A stretch of DNA of 49,710 nt from the NCBI GenBank assembly GCA_018398765.1, contig JAHBMJ010005739.1, positions 1 to 49,710 on the forward strand, given 5' to 3'. The translations under genes and the position numbers were made by a program. Each line of letters opens with the position of its first letter. The first letter of the stretch is position 1. This stretch comes from Chromera velia (lineage: Eukaryota; Sar; Chromeraceae). Below, piece by piece: positions 10,680 through 22,800 of the stretch. Under the pieces are notes generated by a model. The model searched no databases. It was not told where the DNA came from and worked only from the letters and a program-made list of their open reading frames with translations.

Positions 10680-13600
10680 CTGTCTCCATCTTCCGGACGA
10701 GTGTCGGCTGATCACCTTCACTTGTCTTTGCTGTTGGTTGCTTGCTTGTCTGCGCGAGGCTGACCACCTTTGTGGCCTACAAACACCTCCAGCATGTCTA
10801 GGTCTGTCTGGACTGGTCCTCCAACAGCGTTCAAACATAAAAAGACGCCCTTTGTCTCTCCATGTGTCTACAAATTTTGAATGCTGCCATTTTCTTCCAA
10901 GAGTGAGCTTGTCGCTTATGGTTGTCCGGGTGTCGTGTGGATCGCTCAATGAGTGGCCGTTCGATCGAGTGCGTGAGACTCTGCTTGCATGTTAAACAGA
11001 CAGAAGGAACGGATGGTGGCATACCACACAGAACAACGCAGTGACGGCCGGTGTGCCAGCCGGGGAGGGCCTTCTGCTCTGGGACCCCGATGCGGCGAGC
11101 CTGGAGTAGGAAGGAGGGGGAAGTAAGGAAGCGGTACAAAATGACATCGAGCCTGCCCTCGATGGCAAAAGAGGCAGAAGGGTCGCAGCAGACCTACTGA
11201 GAGACAAAACAGGGCACACGGCAGCTGCCACCTTGTCTCTCGCCAGCGTCGGCACCACAAAGTCTTTCAGGGAAAGGAGGGGGCTAGGGAAGGGGGACAG
11301 GGGGGGAGAAAGGCCTGGGGGGGAAGGGGGGAGAAAAGGAAAAGGGGGGAAAGAGGGGAAAGGGCAAGAAAAGGGGGGGAAAGGGAGTAGGGGAAAGGGC
11401 AGGAAGGAGAGGTTCTTTAGGGTGGGGGGGGCGAATCGAATCGAGGCTAGCCGAAAGCATACAAAGTAGTAGTAAGTAAAACGACCGTGACTGAGCGTGA
11501 CTGAAGCGTCTGCGTGGGTCTGCCGGCCTTTTGCCCGGAGTTAAGAGTTCATGTATCAAAAGGAGCAGCAAGGGGATGAAATGAGACAGAAAGAAGAGAC
11601 AAGATAGAAAGAAACCAGTGGGGCAGTCTGCAATGTGTCCAGTCCCTTCCCTCCCTCCCTTTATGCAGCTACTGACCGCTACTGACACGGCGCGCGAAGT
11701 ATGTTTGTGCTCGACAAGACGGCCGAGTCCTTCTGTTAATGAGAACTCGAAGTCGATTGCCTACCCCTACGTCAGCTACATATGAGACGCGGGCAGAGGA
11801 CTGCCTGATTGCCGCCGCCATGCGTTTGTGCCTGCGCATGCCCACGACTGCCTGGGACCGCCCTTGCGCCCCTGCACTGAACTCGGGGGAAGGATTAAGC
11901 TCATTGCAAAGCTGAGCCTCAAAAAGGTGGACTGCGAGAACAACAAGCCGAGCGCCGCATGTGCTACGCATTTGGAACTTCTGGAGCTCTTTTTGGAAGA
12001 GTGACCATTTTTAATCTCTCGCGGCTTCTCTTGGCTTTGTTTTGCACGTAGCTTGGGAGTCAGACCCCTCGTGTAGCTGAGAGCATGAGCACATGAGGGG
12101 GCGCCTTCATTCATTGTCTCCTTCTCGTTTCCTTCTGCTGATTTAAAATGTTTCGGGTTATCCTTGGTTAAACTTTCCTCCTTTGAGAAAAGAGACTGGA
12201 AGAGGCGGAGAGAAAATGAGTAGAGGAGGAGCAAAGAGAGAAGAAATCTTGAAAGAGATGTCTGTTGAACGAGAAAGAAAAAAAAAGAAAAAAAGTGAGG
12301 GGACAGCCCGTATATGTCTTGGTGTCCGTTCTGCATCTTCTCCCTGCAGGGGGATGCCGGTGCTTTGGAGGCCCTCTGGGTTCTCTGGGTATCACCTCTC
12401 TGCCTTGTAGCATGGAAGTTGATAGGAGCCCTGGATGGGAGCCTTGGTGGAGCCAGCCGTCTCTGCGCATGCATCTGCTTGGAGCCAGACGGTGTGCCGG
12501 CAGGCGTCTCCCTCCGAATCGGATACGTCTGACCAGGTGCCGTTCATTCGTTGATGTCTGTTTTTATATATTCAGTCGATCTACGGTGTTGTTGACGACA
12601 AGCGAACAGACGTGTACACAGTCTTTGGGAAAGGAGTGAGATAGAAGGGAGAGGAGGAAGAGATGTGAATAAATGACATTGTGTATAAACATATGTGTGC
12701 ATGAGGCTTTCTGCTGCCGTTTCTCTGTTTTCTCCGTCTCTTCACGTTTCGTTCGTACCTCCATCTGCCCGTCTACTTTCATTCAGAAAAGAGAACTGGA
12801 AGGGGTTTTCTTATAGGTATGCTATTCTGTTTATCGCCCGCTTCCTTCTAGCAGGCCGGTATAAGAAAGAGAGAGAGACGGAGTGGGAGCAAGTGAAACG
12901 AAGTCGGAAAATGGAGTTAGCTACCTCTTTCTTTCCGCCGGTTCCGCCTCTTTCTTTTCGATCAGTCTGTCATTGGTAGTGTTCGATCTGCATCTTTATT
13001 TTGATGCCATGGAGGTATTGGAGGTGGCACTACTTTGTTTTTCCGTCTCGCTTCAAGGGAAACAAAGGCGGCATGAAAGAGAAATGAGAGGAAAAGGAAA
13101 CGGTGGAACTGCGCAGGAGTTTGAAGAGTGGAGATTTGTCGGAATGAGCTTGTCTTTCCCTATTAAAGTTTTTATATTAGCGCCGTCTCCGCTTTCTGTT
13201 TTGCCGCCTGCCGGTGCCCTCTGATACTATCCCGTTTCTACTGGCTGCATCGAAACGAACTCTTGTGATGCAGGGTATATTATTGAGAGTGTATATCCTT
13301 TTACTTTTGCCTCTATGTAGCCGCGTTCACGCGTCTGACTTAAAAGTTTGCCATGTTGGTGCGAAGCCGGCGTCTCGGAAGAGGAAAAAAAATAGAGAGG
13401 GGAAAGCAAAGCGCGAGTGAGGAGTAACAGAACGAAATAGAAGAAGATGAAGAAAAGGAAAGTAAACGACTGCGAGCGCATGCATCGGTATGGGGATGTA
13501 TGCGTGCATATGACTGTGCGGGCCTGACTGCGCCTAACTGTGTCTTGCTCTCTGTCGCTTTTTCTGTCTAGCATTTCCGTCTCGTTCTTTCTTTTACAGA

Positions 13601-16103
13601 GATATGAGAGGTTAATAGAAAGCTGGGGAAACGTAAAACCTTGCATTGGGAAGCTTGCGGCCGTCGAGTGATAGGCTCTGCCGTCAGGTAGAGATAGTGT
13701 GCTTTTGCAGGCCACAAGCAAGCCAACGTCCCTAAAACAGGTTTTTTGAGGAAAGACCTGGTGGGTTGGCATTGCCGGCGAGGCAGTGGTGATAGTACCT
13801 TTGTGCACGTTAATCTGATTGACTTGCGTCAATGGAAGAAAACTTTTCTGCTTGTCAGCTTTCGCATCTGGATATTTTCGACTACCTCTTTAAAGGTATT
13901 CTGTTGGTTACATAGGTTTGCATTGCATCTGGTTGATCGTGCTCATTCGATCACTCGCCTCTTTTTTCCTTTTCACGTATGCTTGGATGTGTTTGGCTGA
14001 TCGTGAGGATGCGATTTTCCTGTCTGTGGCCGGGGAGGATCTGTGGAGTCCTACTCTGTGGCGCCGCCCTCTGGACCCTCGCATGCGCTGTATCTGAATG
14101 AGCCTGCGTACCGATGTCATGCTCCGCCGCCGCGCGTATATACAGTCTGCTTATACGTGTCGCACTCGAAGCTCTGCGCATGAATGCAAGTCTACGTTTG
14201 GCCTCTTTAGCAACATGTTGTCTGAGCAACATCCTACGGCAGGTTCGAGTTGAAGCTAAAGTTGAAGTCAGCCGAAGCCATTGAATCTATAGATCAAGTC
14301 GGATTCATGTGGAGTCAGAAGAAGTCTGATCACAACGCTCGATAGAACCTCTTAGAGTCAAAGTAGGATTGAGTCTGATTCATTGAGACCTCGTTTACAT
14401 GAACCTGTAAGGTGTTGCTTGAGTTAGTGTTGCTCACGTTCCTTCTCTTAACCTTTTCATAGGTTCGTGTCCTCGCTTTACCTTCCGAGTCTGTTTGGAC
14501 GCCATAAGGTGGCCGGACAGGGGGGACAAAGCATCCCATTCTCTACTAGTAGTAGTAAATGAATGTTCTCGATCTGTAACTATAGTTCTCTAAAAATTTC
14601 TTTCGATCAATCTTGCAAAAAAAAAAAGAATCTCTAATTATGATTCTTTAGATTTCCCCCGCTTTCCCCCCATGTTATAGGGCCCCATTTTTTTACCTTA
14701 ATATTGTGTCTCTTTGCACGTCAGACTGCCACGTCTTTTCAGCTCATACTGTTCACTGATTCAAATCTGTACAAATCTGATTGAGACTTCTTTATCAGAA
14801 TACTGATCGAGAATAAAATTATATCATACAAGTTTCCCACTAGGCCAGTGGTTATCTCCCCAAGTCTGTTTTTTAATAATCTTTATACACATTTCATGTT
14901 TTGTAATTAACAGTATATTGCTGTTTAATATATGTATGCTAATATGTATGGTAACAGCTTAGTAGGATGACAGCCCAAATAACTTGAACACATAATATAA
15001 TTTTAAGTTTAAGTTAGATTTGACTGGCAGTCTCTTAGGCACTCTTAGTGCAGAGTTGTATCAATAAAATGGAAAAATGTTAATTTTCATTGAGCTGTGA
15101 AGCTATTGAGCTAGGTTTGAAGTCTGCATGTTTGGGAAAGTATCTAGGGGTTTTGTGTTTCACTGCTCAATTGGTGATCAACTTAGTGATCAACCTGCTA
15201 GATATGAAAGAAAGAGAACAAATGAAAAGACAGGCTCATCCGCCTGTCAGTTGACGTGTTCTTTTCTTTTCACAGTGAGTCACTGAGGGGTACCGCCTGA
15301 CTTCTCTCCAGCTCGTGGCGCCTGCCAGTGTGGCCTCAATCGTTTCCTCAGACTTCGTTCTGCCTTCAATCTTGACACATTTGGTGATCTTAGGTTTCAA
15401 ACATCTTCTTCGAGCTTTCGTAGTTCAACTAGTCCCGTGCTGTTCTCTTCTTTCTTCCACTTGTTTCCCTTTCAGGTCAAGCAGAGAACGCTCCCTCAAA
15501 TGGGCCTCAATTCAGCTACTGCCAGTCTGCCAGTGACCCCCTCTCCCTTTCTTTTGCCTATAATTTGTCTTCGTCTGGTTTTCTTTCTCCCACGTCCTTC
15601 CCTTCTTGCCCACCCCCGTCTCTCTTGTGCGACCAGACGCGAACGTCTTCGGGCCTCTTTCGCATTTACTAAACAGAAAGATCTGTTAAGAAGAGAGTAA
15701 GTACGATTCTATCGATATATGCAGCCAGAAGAGGGATGGAAGTCGAGGGAGACGACTTGAACCGTCTCACTTCTGTCAAATGCGGATGACTGAGGAGGAA
15801 ATTTAAACAGAAAAAACATCAGCGCCCTTGTTTCCTCCCCATCTTGCCCTCTGATCGATCGAAGATTTGAATTCTAAAGCTCTCCCCCGTCTCCTCTTCG
15901 AGGAAAAAAAAAAACTTTCCTTCCAACTCTTGCACCTCCTACAGTGTGTCTGAAGTGCCTCAAACCGGCCAAGTACCTTCCTCAACCTCGCTTTCATTCT
16001 TCTTTCTAACTCCTCCTCTCTTTTCTTTTCTTTCCATGCCTTTCCCCTCCCTTTTCCCCTTCCCCCTTCCCCTCCCACTTCTTTTTTTTTCTCCTTCGCA
16101 TGA
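10680..16103. other. Long spacer with no confident gene
   Basis: 5.4 kb without a supported gene. 11270-11435 is a G-run tract (many GGGG blocks on the plus strand). A minus-strand frame at about 15245-15430 has a protein-like composition (SEETIEATLAGATSW) but no clear exon borders. 15980-16100 is strongly pyrimidine-rich and lies just beyond the stop codon of the large minus-strand gene, probably in its 3' untranslated region. Confidence 0.5.
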
Positions 16104-17855
16104 TCAGGCAGTGGCGACGAGCATGGAAGGATACTCGTCGGAAGCCTTCTGAAGGCCCGTTGCCGTCTCTGTGCGCTTGACGGCATCGACCAGGAGGGCA
16201 AAGTCACTCACGCGGAGGTCGGGGACCTTGCTCTTCTCTCCGAGGAAACTCTCGAGCAACCCCTTCCAGACGTACTCCTCGTCGACCATGATCTTCGTGG
16301 GCCTCTCGGTCAGAACCCCCGAGGTGCCCGGAGCCTGCCAGTATGCACGGACACGCTGAATGCTTCCGGAAAGGACAAGCCAGACGCTTCCGTAATCGCC
16401 ATTCTTCGGGTCGTTCTTACCGGGTCCGATGTACATGGCAGGGCCGCTCTTTGCGATTGTCTCTGCGAGATCCTTCAACTGGTTGGACTCATCCCAGGTC
16501 CATCCAGGGAAGGACTCGCCGTCTTCGGCTGGAACGTCAGGAATGAAGTCGGCTCTGATGTCCTCTTCGGTTCTGCTTCCGATCTCCTTCATGGTGGTCT
16601 GGCGAGTGGGCTCGATGCGAATTGCAATTTCGGCATCGGTCTTCATGACACAGTCGAGAACGGTTTCTCCGACAAGGGGGGTTTTCTGCATGGGGGGACA
16701 GAGGGAGGAGGGAGGGAATAGAATAAGTTTCAGAAAGGCGATACGTCCGCTGGGACTAGAGGGATTATGGAGGAGTCAGGAATCAGCAAAACAGCACAGC
16801 TTTTTTTCTTTGATGGTCGACAATCCAGACATCTCGTCTTCTGCTCTCTCATCTGGATACGACTGTTCTCTCTTCATTTTGTACCCGTGTCATTTTACTT
16901 ATCACGCGCCTTTTTTTGGAGTGTCCTTGATTTCATGCTGCACCTGCATGGAGTTACCCCCCCCCGCCCCCCTTCCGGCAGCCCACTGCATCCTTTCTCG
17001 TTCGTCTCCCTCTTTCCACCAAATCACAATTGACTTGTCTTCTTCTTCTTCTCCTAAAGCCATTCCATTTGATTAGTAAGTGCACTCACCACGTTCTCAA
17101 CGGTCTCCTTCTTCCCATCGAAGCACGAGGTCACGTTTCTTCCGTTGATGTAAAGGCCGGCGGAGTAGATGGTGTCATACCCTCCCCAGTACTCGCCTGC
17201 AGAAGGAATCAGAATTTGAGCAGAGAGAAGAAAATGAGGAAGACGGGTTCAGAAGGAAGACAGACAGACAATATGACTTCATTTTTGTGACCAGAGACAG
17301 AAAGAAAAGAAATGAAGAGAAACTAAGAAAAGAGAAGAAAAGAAAAGAAAAGAAACAAAAGGAAAAAGAAGAAAGACAGATAGATAGAATACAAGTCACA
17401 TGCATTGACGAAGCATGAAACCAGAAAGGCAAATTTGGGGGAAATCAGGGCAACGCGTCACAGCATGAAGCCCACACAGGAGAGATGGGAGTCGATACCA
17501 AGATGAAGAATCAATCAGACCGCGCTGCAGGGAGACGCTGCAGGGAAGCGTTCCATCCAGGTTCGTCGTCTGTGCACGACACACACACACACAGATTGCA
17601 AGGTCCTTCTTTCTTGGACCGTTACATGTATCACATACGCAGGGAGAAACGGCTGTACATGCGACTGACGGATGTAGTGCTTGACGTGGGGTCCCACGGA
17701 CATCAAAGTGAAGACTCTGTTCATGCTGGGGTCTTTGGGGTGGAGCGCGTTGGGAATGAGCATAGTGGACTCCCAGATCTTGGAGACAGAAGGGTCGAAG
17801 CGAGTCAGAGACTTGACCTCTGCGTCTCTCTCGAGAGCATTCACAAACTCCTTCT
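16104..17855 (-). other. CHI-like module 4 with C-terminal extension
   Basis: Built from the end of exon 8, exon 9 and exon 10. It keeps YDTIYSAGLYINGRN and the phase-1 and phase-0 introns at the expected places, but the GVGVR block has become FTLMSVGPHVKHYI without the arginine. The rest of exon 10 (about 194 codons including the stop) contains AYWQAPGTSG and DEEYVWKGLLESFLGEKSKV, the latter matching the FFGSNPISP position. It is the most changed of the later modules. Confidence 0.6.
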
Positions 17856-18788
17856 CCTTCTGAAGAAGAGCCTCGGCATCTCCAGGGGTGGGCTTGGGGG
17901 CAGGGGGGGTGTCGTCATCGGGCTGCTCATCGGGCTTGTCGTCAGGCTTGTCATCGGGCTTCTCGTCGGGCTTCTCTGGCTTGTCCTCACCTCCGTCAGC
18001 GGGTTTGTCGTCATCATCCGGGGTGGGCTGAGGGGTGTCGTCATCTGGTTTTGTGTCATCTCCTGGCTTGGGCTTGGGCTTCTCTGCTTCCTCCTCTGCC
18101 TTCTTTCTTCTGGCAATGAGGTCAGCGACTCTCTCGGGATTGTGAATGGAATCCTTCAGGGCAGGGGAGACGGCGTTGGATCCCAGGAAGAGGTTGAAAA
18201 CTCCACGGGCAACGGCGGCATCCTCTTGCTGGTTGGTTCCGGACTTTCCTGAGACTGCAATGACGTCAGGGTGGAGCCACGAGAGCTCAACCTCGTCGTC
18301 TTTGTCGACAGAGCTGCCGACAGAATTCTTCACTGTCTCAATGAACGTGTCCTTGGCATCAGACTGCATGAGAAAAGAAGAAGGAAAAAGAAAAAATGGG
18401 GATAAATGGTTTTGCCTCCCTGATTTTTTGGCGCGTAAGGACTTCAATCTTTGCAGAAAATCTGCTTTTGTTCACCAATCCTTTTCTTGTCTTTTCTTTT
18501 CTGATGAGGGAACCCTTAGTTCTCTTCTTCCTTCTCTCTGTTGTTTGAGTCCTTCAATTCCTCAATTTCTCTATTCCTCCTCTCTCCTCTCTGGTCTGTC
18601 TTGTGCTTCAGCTCCCTTTCTTTTCGTCTTACAATTTTCAATTTTCTTCCTCAATTTCTGTTCGCTCCTCTTCCCTCTTCACCAAAGCTGCTCTTTCTTG
18701 TCTCTTTTCATATTCTTCTGTCTCACTTCAATATTTTGATTCGATCATTCACCCATTCACTGGTGCACTCTCATACACACGAACATGT

Positions 18789-18821
<33 letters not shown>

Positions 18822-19074
18822 AGTGAGTGAGTGAGTGAGAGAGAGGGAGAGAGAGAGAGAGAGAGAGAGTCAGCGCGTGCGTGCGTGTGTGTGTGTGTGT
18901 GTGTCCGTGTCCGAGGCGAGAAGAAAGTATGACTCACCGAGACATCCGATCCGAGATCGGAAAGGGCGTCGGTGAGCTGCTTCACTTTGATTCCCCTGGC
19001 CATGTGGAGCTTCAGAATCTGTTGGACGCCACAGGATAGACAGACGTGCAAACACACACACACACACGCACACA

Positions 19075-19140
<66 letters not shown>

Positions 19141-19829
19141 GACAGAGAGAGTAAGAGAAAAGTGGAATTTCAGTCGCGCAACAGACTTTTCAGAGGAAAG
19201 AATGGGTCCAGGATTCCAACCTTGAGGGCCAGCTACCGACAAATACCCTTTCACATTCACGGAAACAGAAGTGAACAAGACAAAACGTTTGAGATGGGAT
19301 TGAGGTCTGAGAGATAGATAGACCTGCGCTGCACCTCACTGTATTGTCTATTCATTTCAATATGGGGTCGCACTCGCACAAACGGACCATTGGAGCCGCA
19401 GGGGGTCCCTGAAGAAGTTTCTCGTAGAACTCATCGGCGGGCAGTCCCTTGCTGCTGACACCCTCGAGGCCGACTGAGGCAAGGACGGGGTCAACGTAGA
19501 GTCCTACTGTGTACACGTTCACTGTCGTGACTGCAGACTCAAGTGAGGAGGCAGAGAAAGGAAAGGGCGGGGGATCAGATCAAGCGACACACAGCCACTC
19601 AAACATGATACTAGAACAATTAAGCAGACGCAGGCAACCTTTTAGAGAAGCCCATTTTGGAAGGGGAACTTGGATTGAGTTATATGAGAGGAGAGTGTGA
19701 TACTGGACAGAAAGAAAATCAAGAAACGACAGACAGACAGACAGACAGACGGGCGCACAGAAGGATAGACGCAGTTTTCGACTCATTCCTGTCTTCATGC
19801 CTCCTCTCTCTCTCTCTGCCGCATGCCTG

Positions 19830-19872
<43 letters not shown>

Positions 19873-22800
19873 GCACGTGTGTCGATGGACTTACCAACTA
19901 CGGATTTAGAACGGACGCCCAAGCCCATCAGCCACATATTCTTGCCTCCCGACAGTTTGAGTGTGTCTGTTTTCTTGTACTCAACGCCGGTGGCTGAGTC
20001 CTTCATTGTGCCTTCCTCTTCAAACACCGTCGGGGAGATTTCGGTATCCTCATCGGATTCGTCGTCGTCGACGGGCTGCTCGGGGGAAGGCTTCTCTTCC
20101 TCTCCGTCCTTTCCAGTATCTGCATCGGGGGATGTGGGCTCATCTCCTTCGCCTGTGGGGGTGTCGGGCTTCGGCTTGGGGGAAGGGGGGGCTTTCTTGC
20201 TGATGATCTTTGCGGCAAACTTTGCGAATGCCTTCTTTGCTTTTGGCGCAATCGATTCAGGCCCTGTGTAACGAGCAAGAACCTTCAGAGCATACTCAGA
20301 GACGCCGTTCTTCTCTTCTTCGGTGGCTGAATCCTCTACAGGCTCAGTTGGCTCGGTTGGCTCCGTTGGCTCAGTTGGCTCAGTTGGCTCCGTTGGCTCG
20401 TCTTCCTCGTCGAAGAATTGGAAGGCGGGTTTCGATCTGAGGGACCTCTGGGAGGAGGAGGAACGGAGACGGGGGGTCGTCTTGACAGAAGACACAGCAG
20501 AAGGGGATGCGGATTTGATGGTCAGGCCAGTGGATCTGCTGACGAGTTCCTTGACCCTGTCAGCTCTTCCCACGGAGTCCTTCAACTTGGGGGAGATGGG
20601 GTTCGACCCAAAGAAGAGTCTGAACACTTCCCGAGGCAGGTTCTCGTCAGAAACCTCAGCGGTCGATTTGCCTGAAGCAATCTCACCCGACTTGTCAACC
20701 CAGGCGATCTTGATCACTCCAACCTCCAGCCAAGAGATCTCACAGAGGTCTCCGGCCTTGACCCCCGAACCCGCGCTCTTTTTCACGGCATCCAGGAATT
20801 TCGCCTTCACCTCACCCTGCACAAGATGAGAGAGACAGGAAGGCAGCTCAACTTTGGGTACGAAAGCAAACGAGCAACGAAATACCCAAAGGAACATCAG
20901 AAAGTCCATCCTATCCTTTGACTCAGGCGTTCTCTTTGTACGCACTACATTGAATCTCCGTGAAGCCTGGCAGCCTATTTGTGCAATGTCATGTTCTCAT
21001 TCGACCTTCCATTCCATCATTCGCCCTCGACCGCTTGCTGCTCTGTCATGAAAATGCCTGGGGAGAGGGAATGAATGAATTAACCCATCACCGACAGGCC
21101 CACTGAGTCTGTCGCCCCTGCAGGCAGTGGCCCACTGTCTCACTCATCTGCCTACTAGCGCAACCTTCAACCCACTCCAGAAAACGCACAGAGGGAGCGC
21201 ACTCATATGAGGATCCAGCCCTTCTCCCATTGCGTTCACTCCCCCAGCTACCCACCACAAACACAAAAGCCGACTTACCGAGACGCCGCTAATTGCCGAC
21301 AAGCCGTCCTTCAGCTGATCCGGGGTGATGTCTCTCACAAAGTTGAGCTTCAGGACCTGTCGTAGGAAGAAAAAAAAAGAAGGAAAAGGAAGAAAAAGCG
21401 AACAAATGAAGTCCAGCCAGAAAACGAATCACAGACACCAGCAGAAAGAGGTGCTACCCGGTCCCACGCTCCTAGATCCACAAAAACGCGTCTGATGCAT
21501 CCCGCCCCAGCTCAGACTTCCCTGCCTGCCCCCCTCTGACCGCCCCATAGTACGCTGACGGTCCGACTGACTGCCTGACTGACTGCCTGACCGACTGACT
21601 GACTGACTGACTGACTGACTGCCTGACTGACTCACTGACTGACTGACTGCCTGCCTGCCTGCCTGACTGACTGACTTACTGCCTGACTGACTTACTGCCT
21701 GACTGACTGATTGACTGCCTGACTGCCTGACTGCCTGACTAACTGACTGCCTGACTGCCTGACTGCCTGCCTGATGGATTGACTGACCATGGGAACAGAG
21801 GGAGGGCCCGAGAGGAGGGTGTTGTACAATTCGTCTGAGGGGACCTTGCCCTCGTCAGAGAGGCTCTTGAAGGGAACGGAGGCCTTCACAGGGTCCACGT
21901 ACAGAGCCGCAGAGTATCCCTGGAAGGGAACGAAAACTGCAACCAAAGGGCCAAGCAAACAAACAAGCAACCAGACAAACAAGCATACATCAGATGGCAA
22001 TCATGCACTCAAGGAGACAAGAAGAGAAGGGAAAGTGAAGGAGCAGGAAAGGGAGAGAAAGGGCCAAAACAAACTGGGAGAAGAGTGGCGGAGCAAATCA
22101 TCGGAAGTCTGTCGACCTTCGTGAGATGCTGATCAACTTCAGCGCACACTTCGTTACCCGCCTCACTGGGGACAGGCTTGCTTCACCTCAAGAGCCTGCC
22201 TTCCTTTCTATTCTCTCAGTCATCTTACAAACAGTGCGACTTCGGAGAGGGACGAAACTTTCTAGTGCTGAACGATGTGCGTGTTTGTTCCTTTTGTCTT
22301 GTTCTTCTTCGCCGACTGACCGATGGTCTTCACGCGCACTCCCACGCCCATGAGCCAGAAAGCTCCTTGGCGAAGTAGGAGACGGCGGTGTTCTTCCACT
22401 CGATCTTGGTGTCGGGGTCCGTCGTGGTGCCTTCGTCCTTGAAGTCGGACTTGGCGAGGGCAGTCAGGGCGGGGCGCAGGGCTGCAGAGGGGGCAGGAGA
22501 GCCCGTGTCCTCTCCCTCGTCTGCGGAGGGCTCTGAAGGTTCTGCGGTTTTTTCTTCTTCTGTTGGCTCGGCAGGCTCTTCTTCTGCACTCGGCTCGGCT
22601 GGCTCAGCGTTCTTGGGTTCGTCCCCTTCCTCCTCGGCCTCGTCGCCCTCTGCAATGGCGGGAAGAGGGCCCTTGGGGGATCCGTAGTCGGAGGTCGGGG
22701 TGACGAGAGCCTCGTTCTTGGCATCGGCAGCCCCGACCTTGAGGGTGTTGGGGAGGGAGGCGTCGAGGCGGAGGGACTCCATGGAACGGATCCCCCCGGC

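Noticed and set aside
11233..11688. Gly/Lys-rich and Pro/Phe-rich frames
   Set aside because: They are translations of a G-run tract and its complement.
19719..20945. A single 408-codon ORF as a stand-alone gene
   Set aside because: It is exon 5 of the CHI-like gene plus unspliced intron on both sides.
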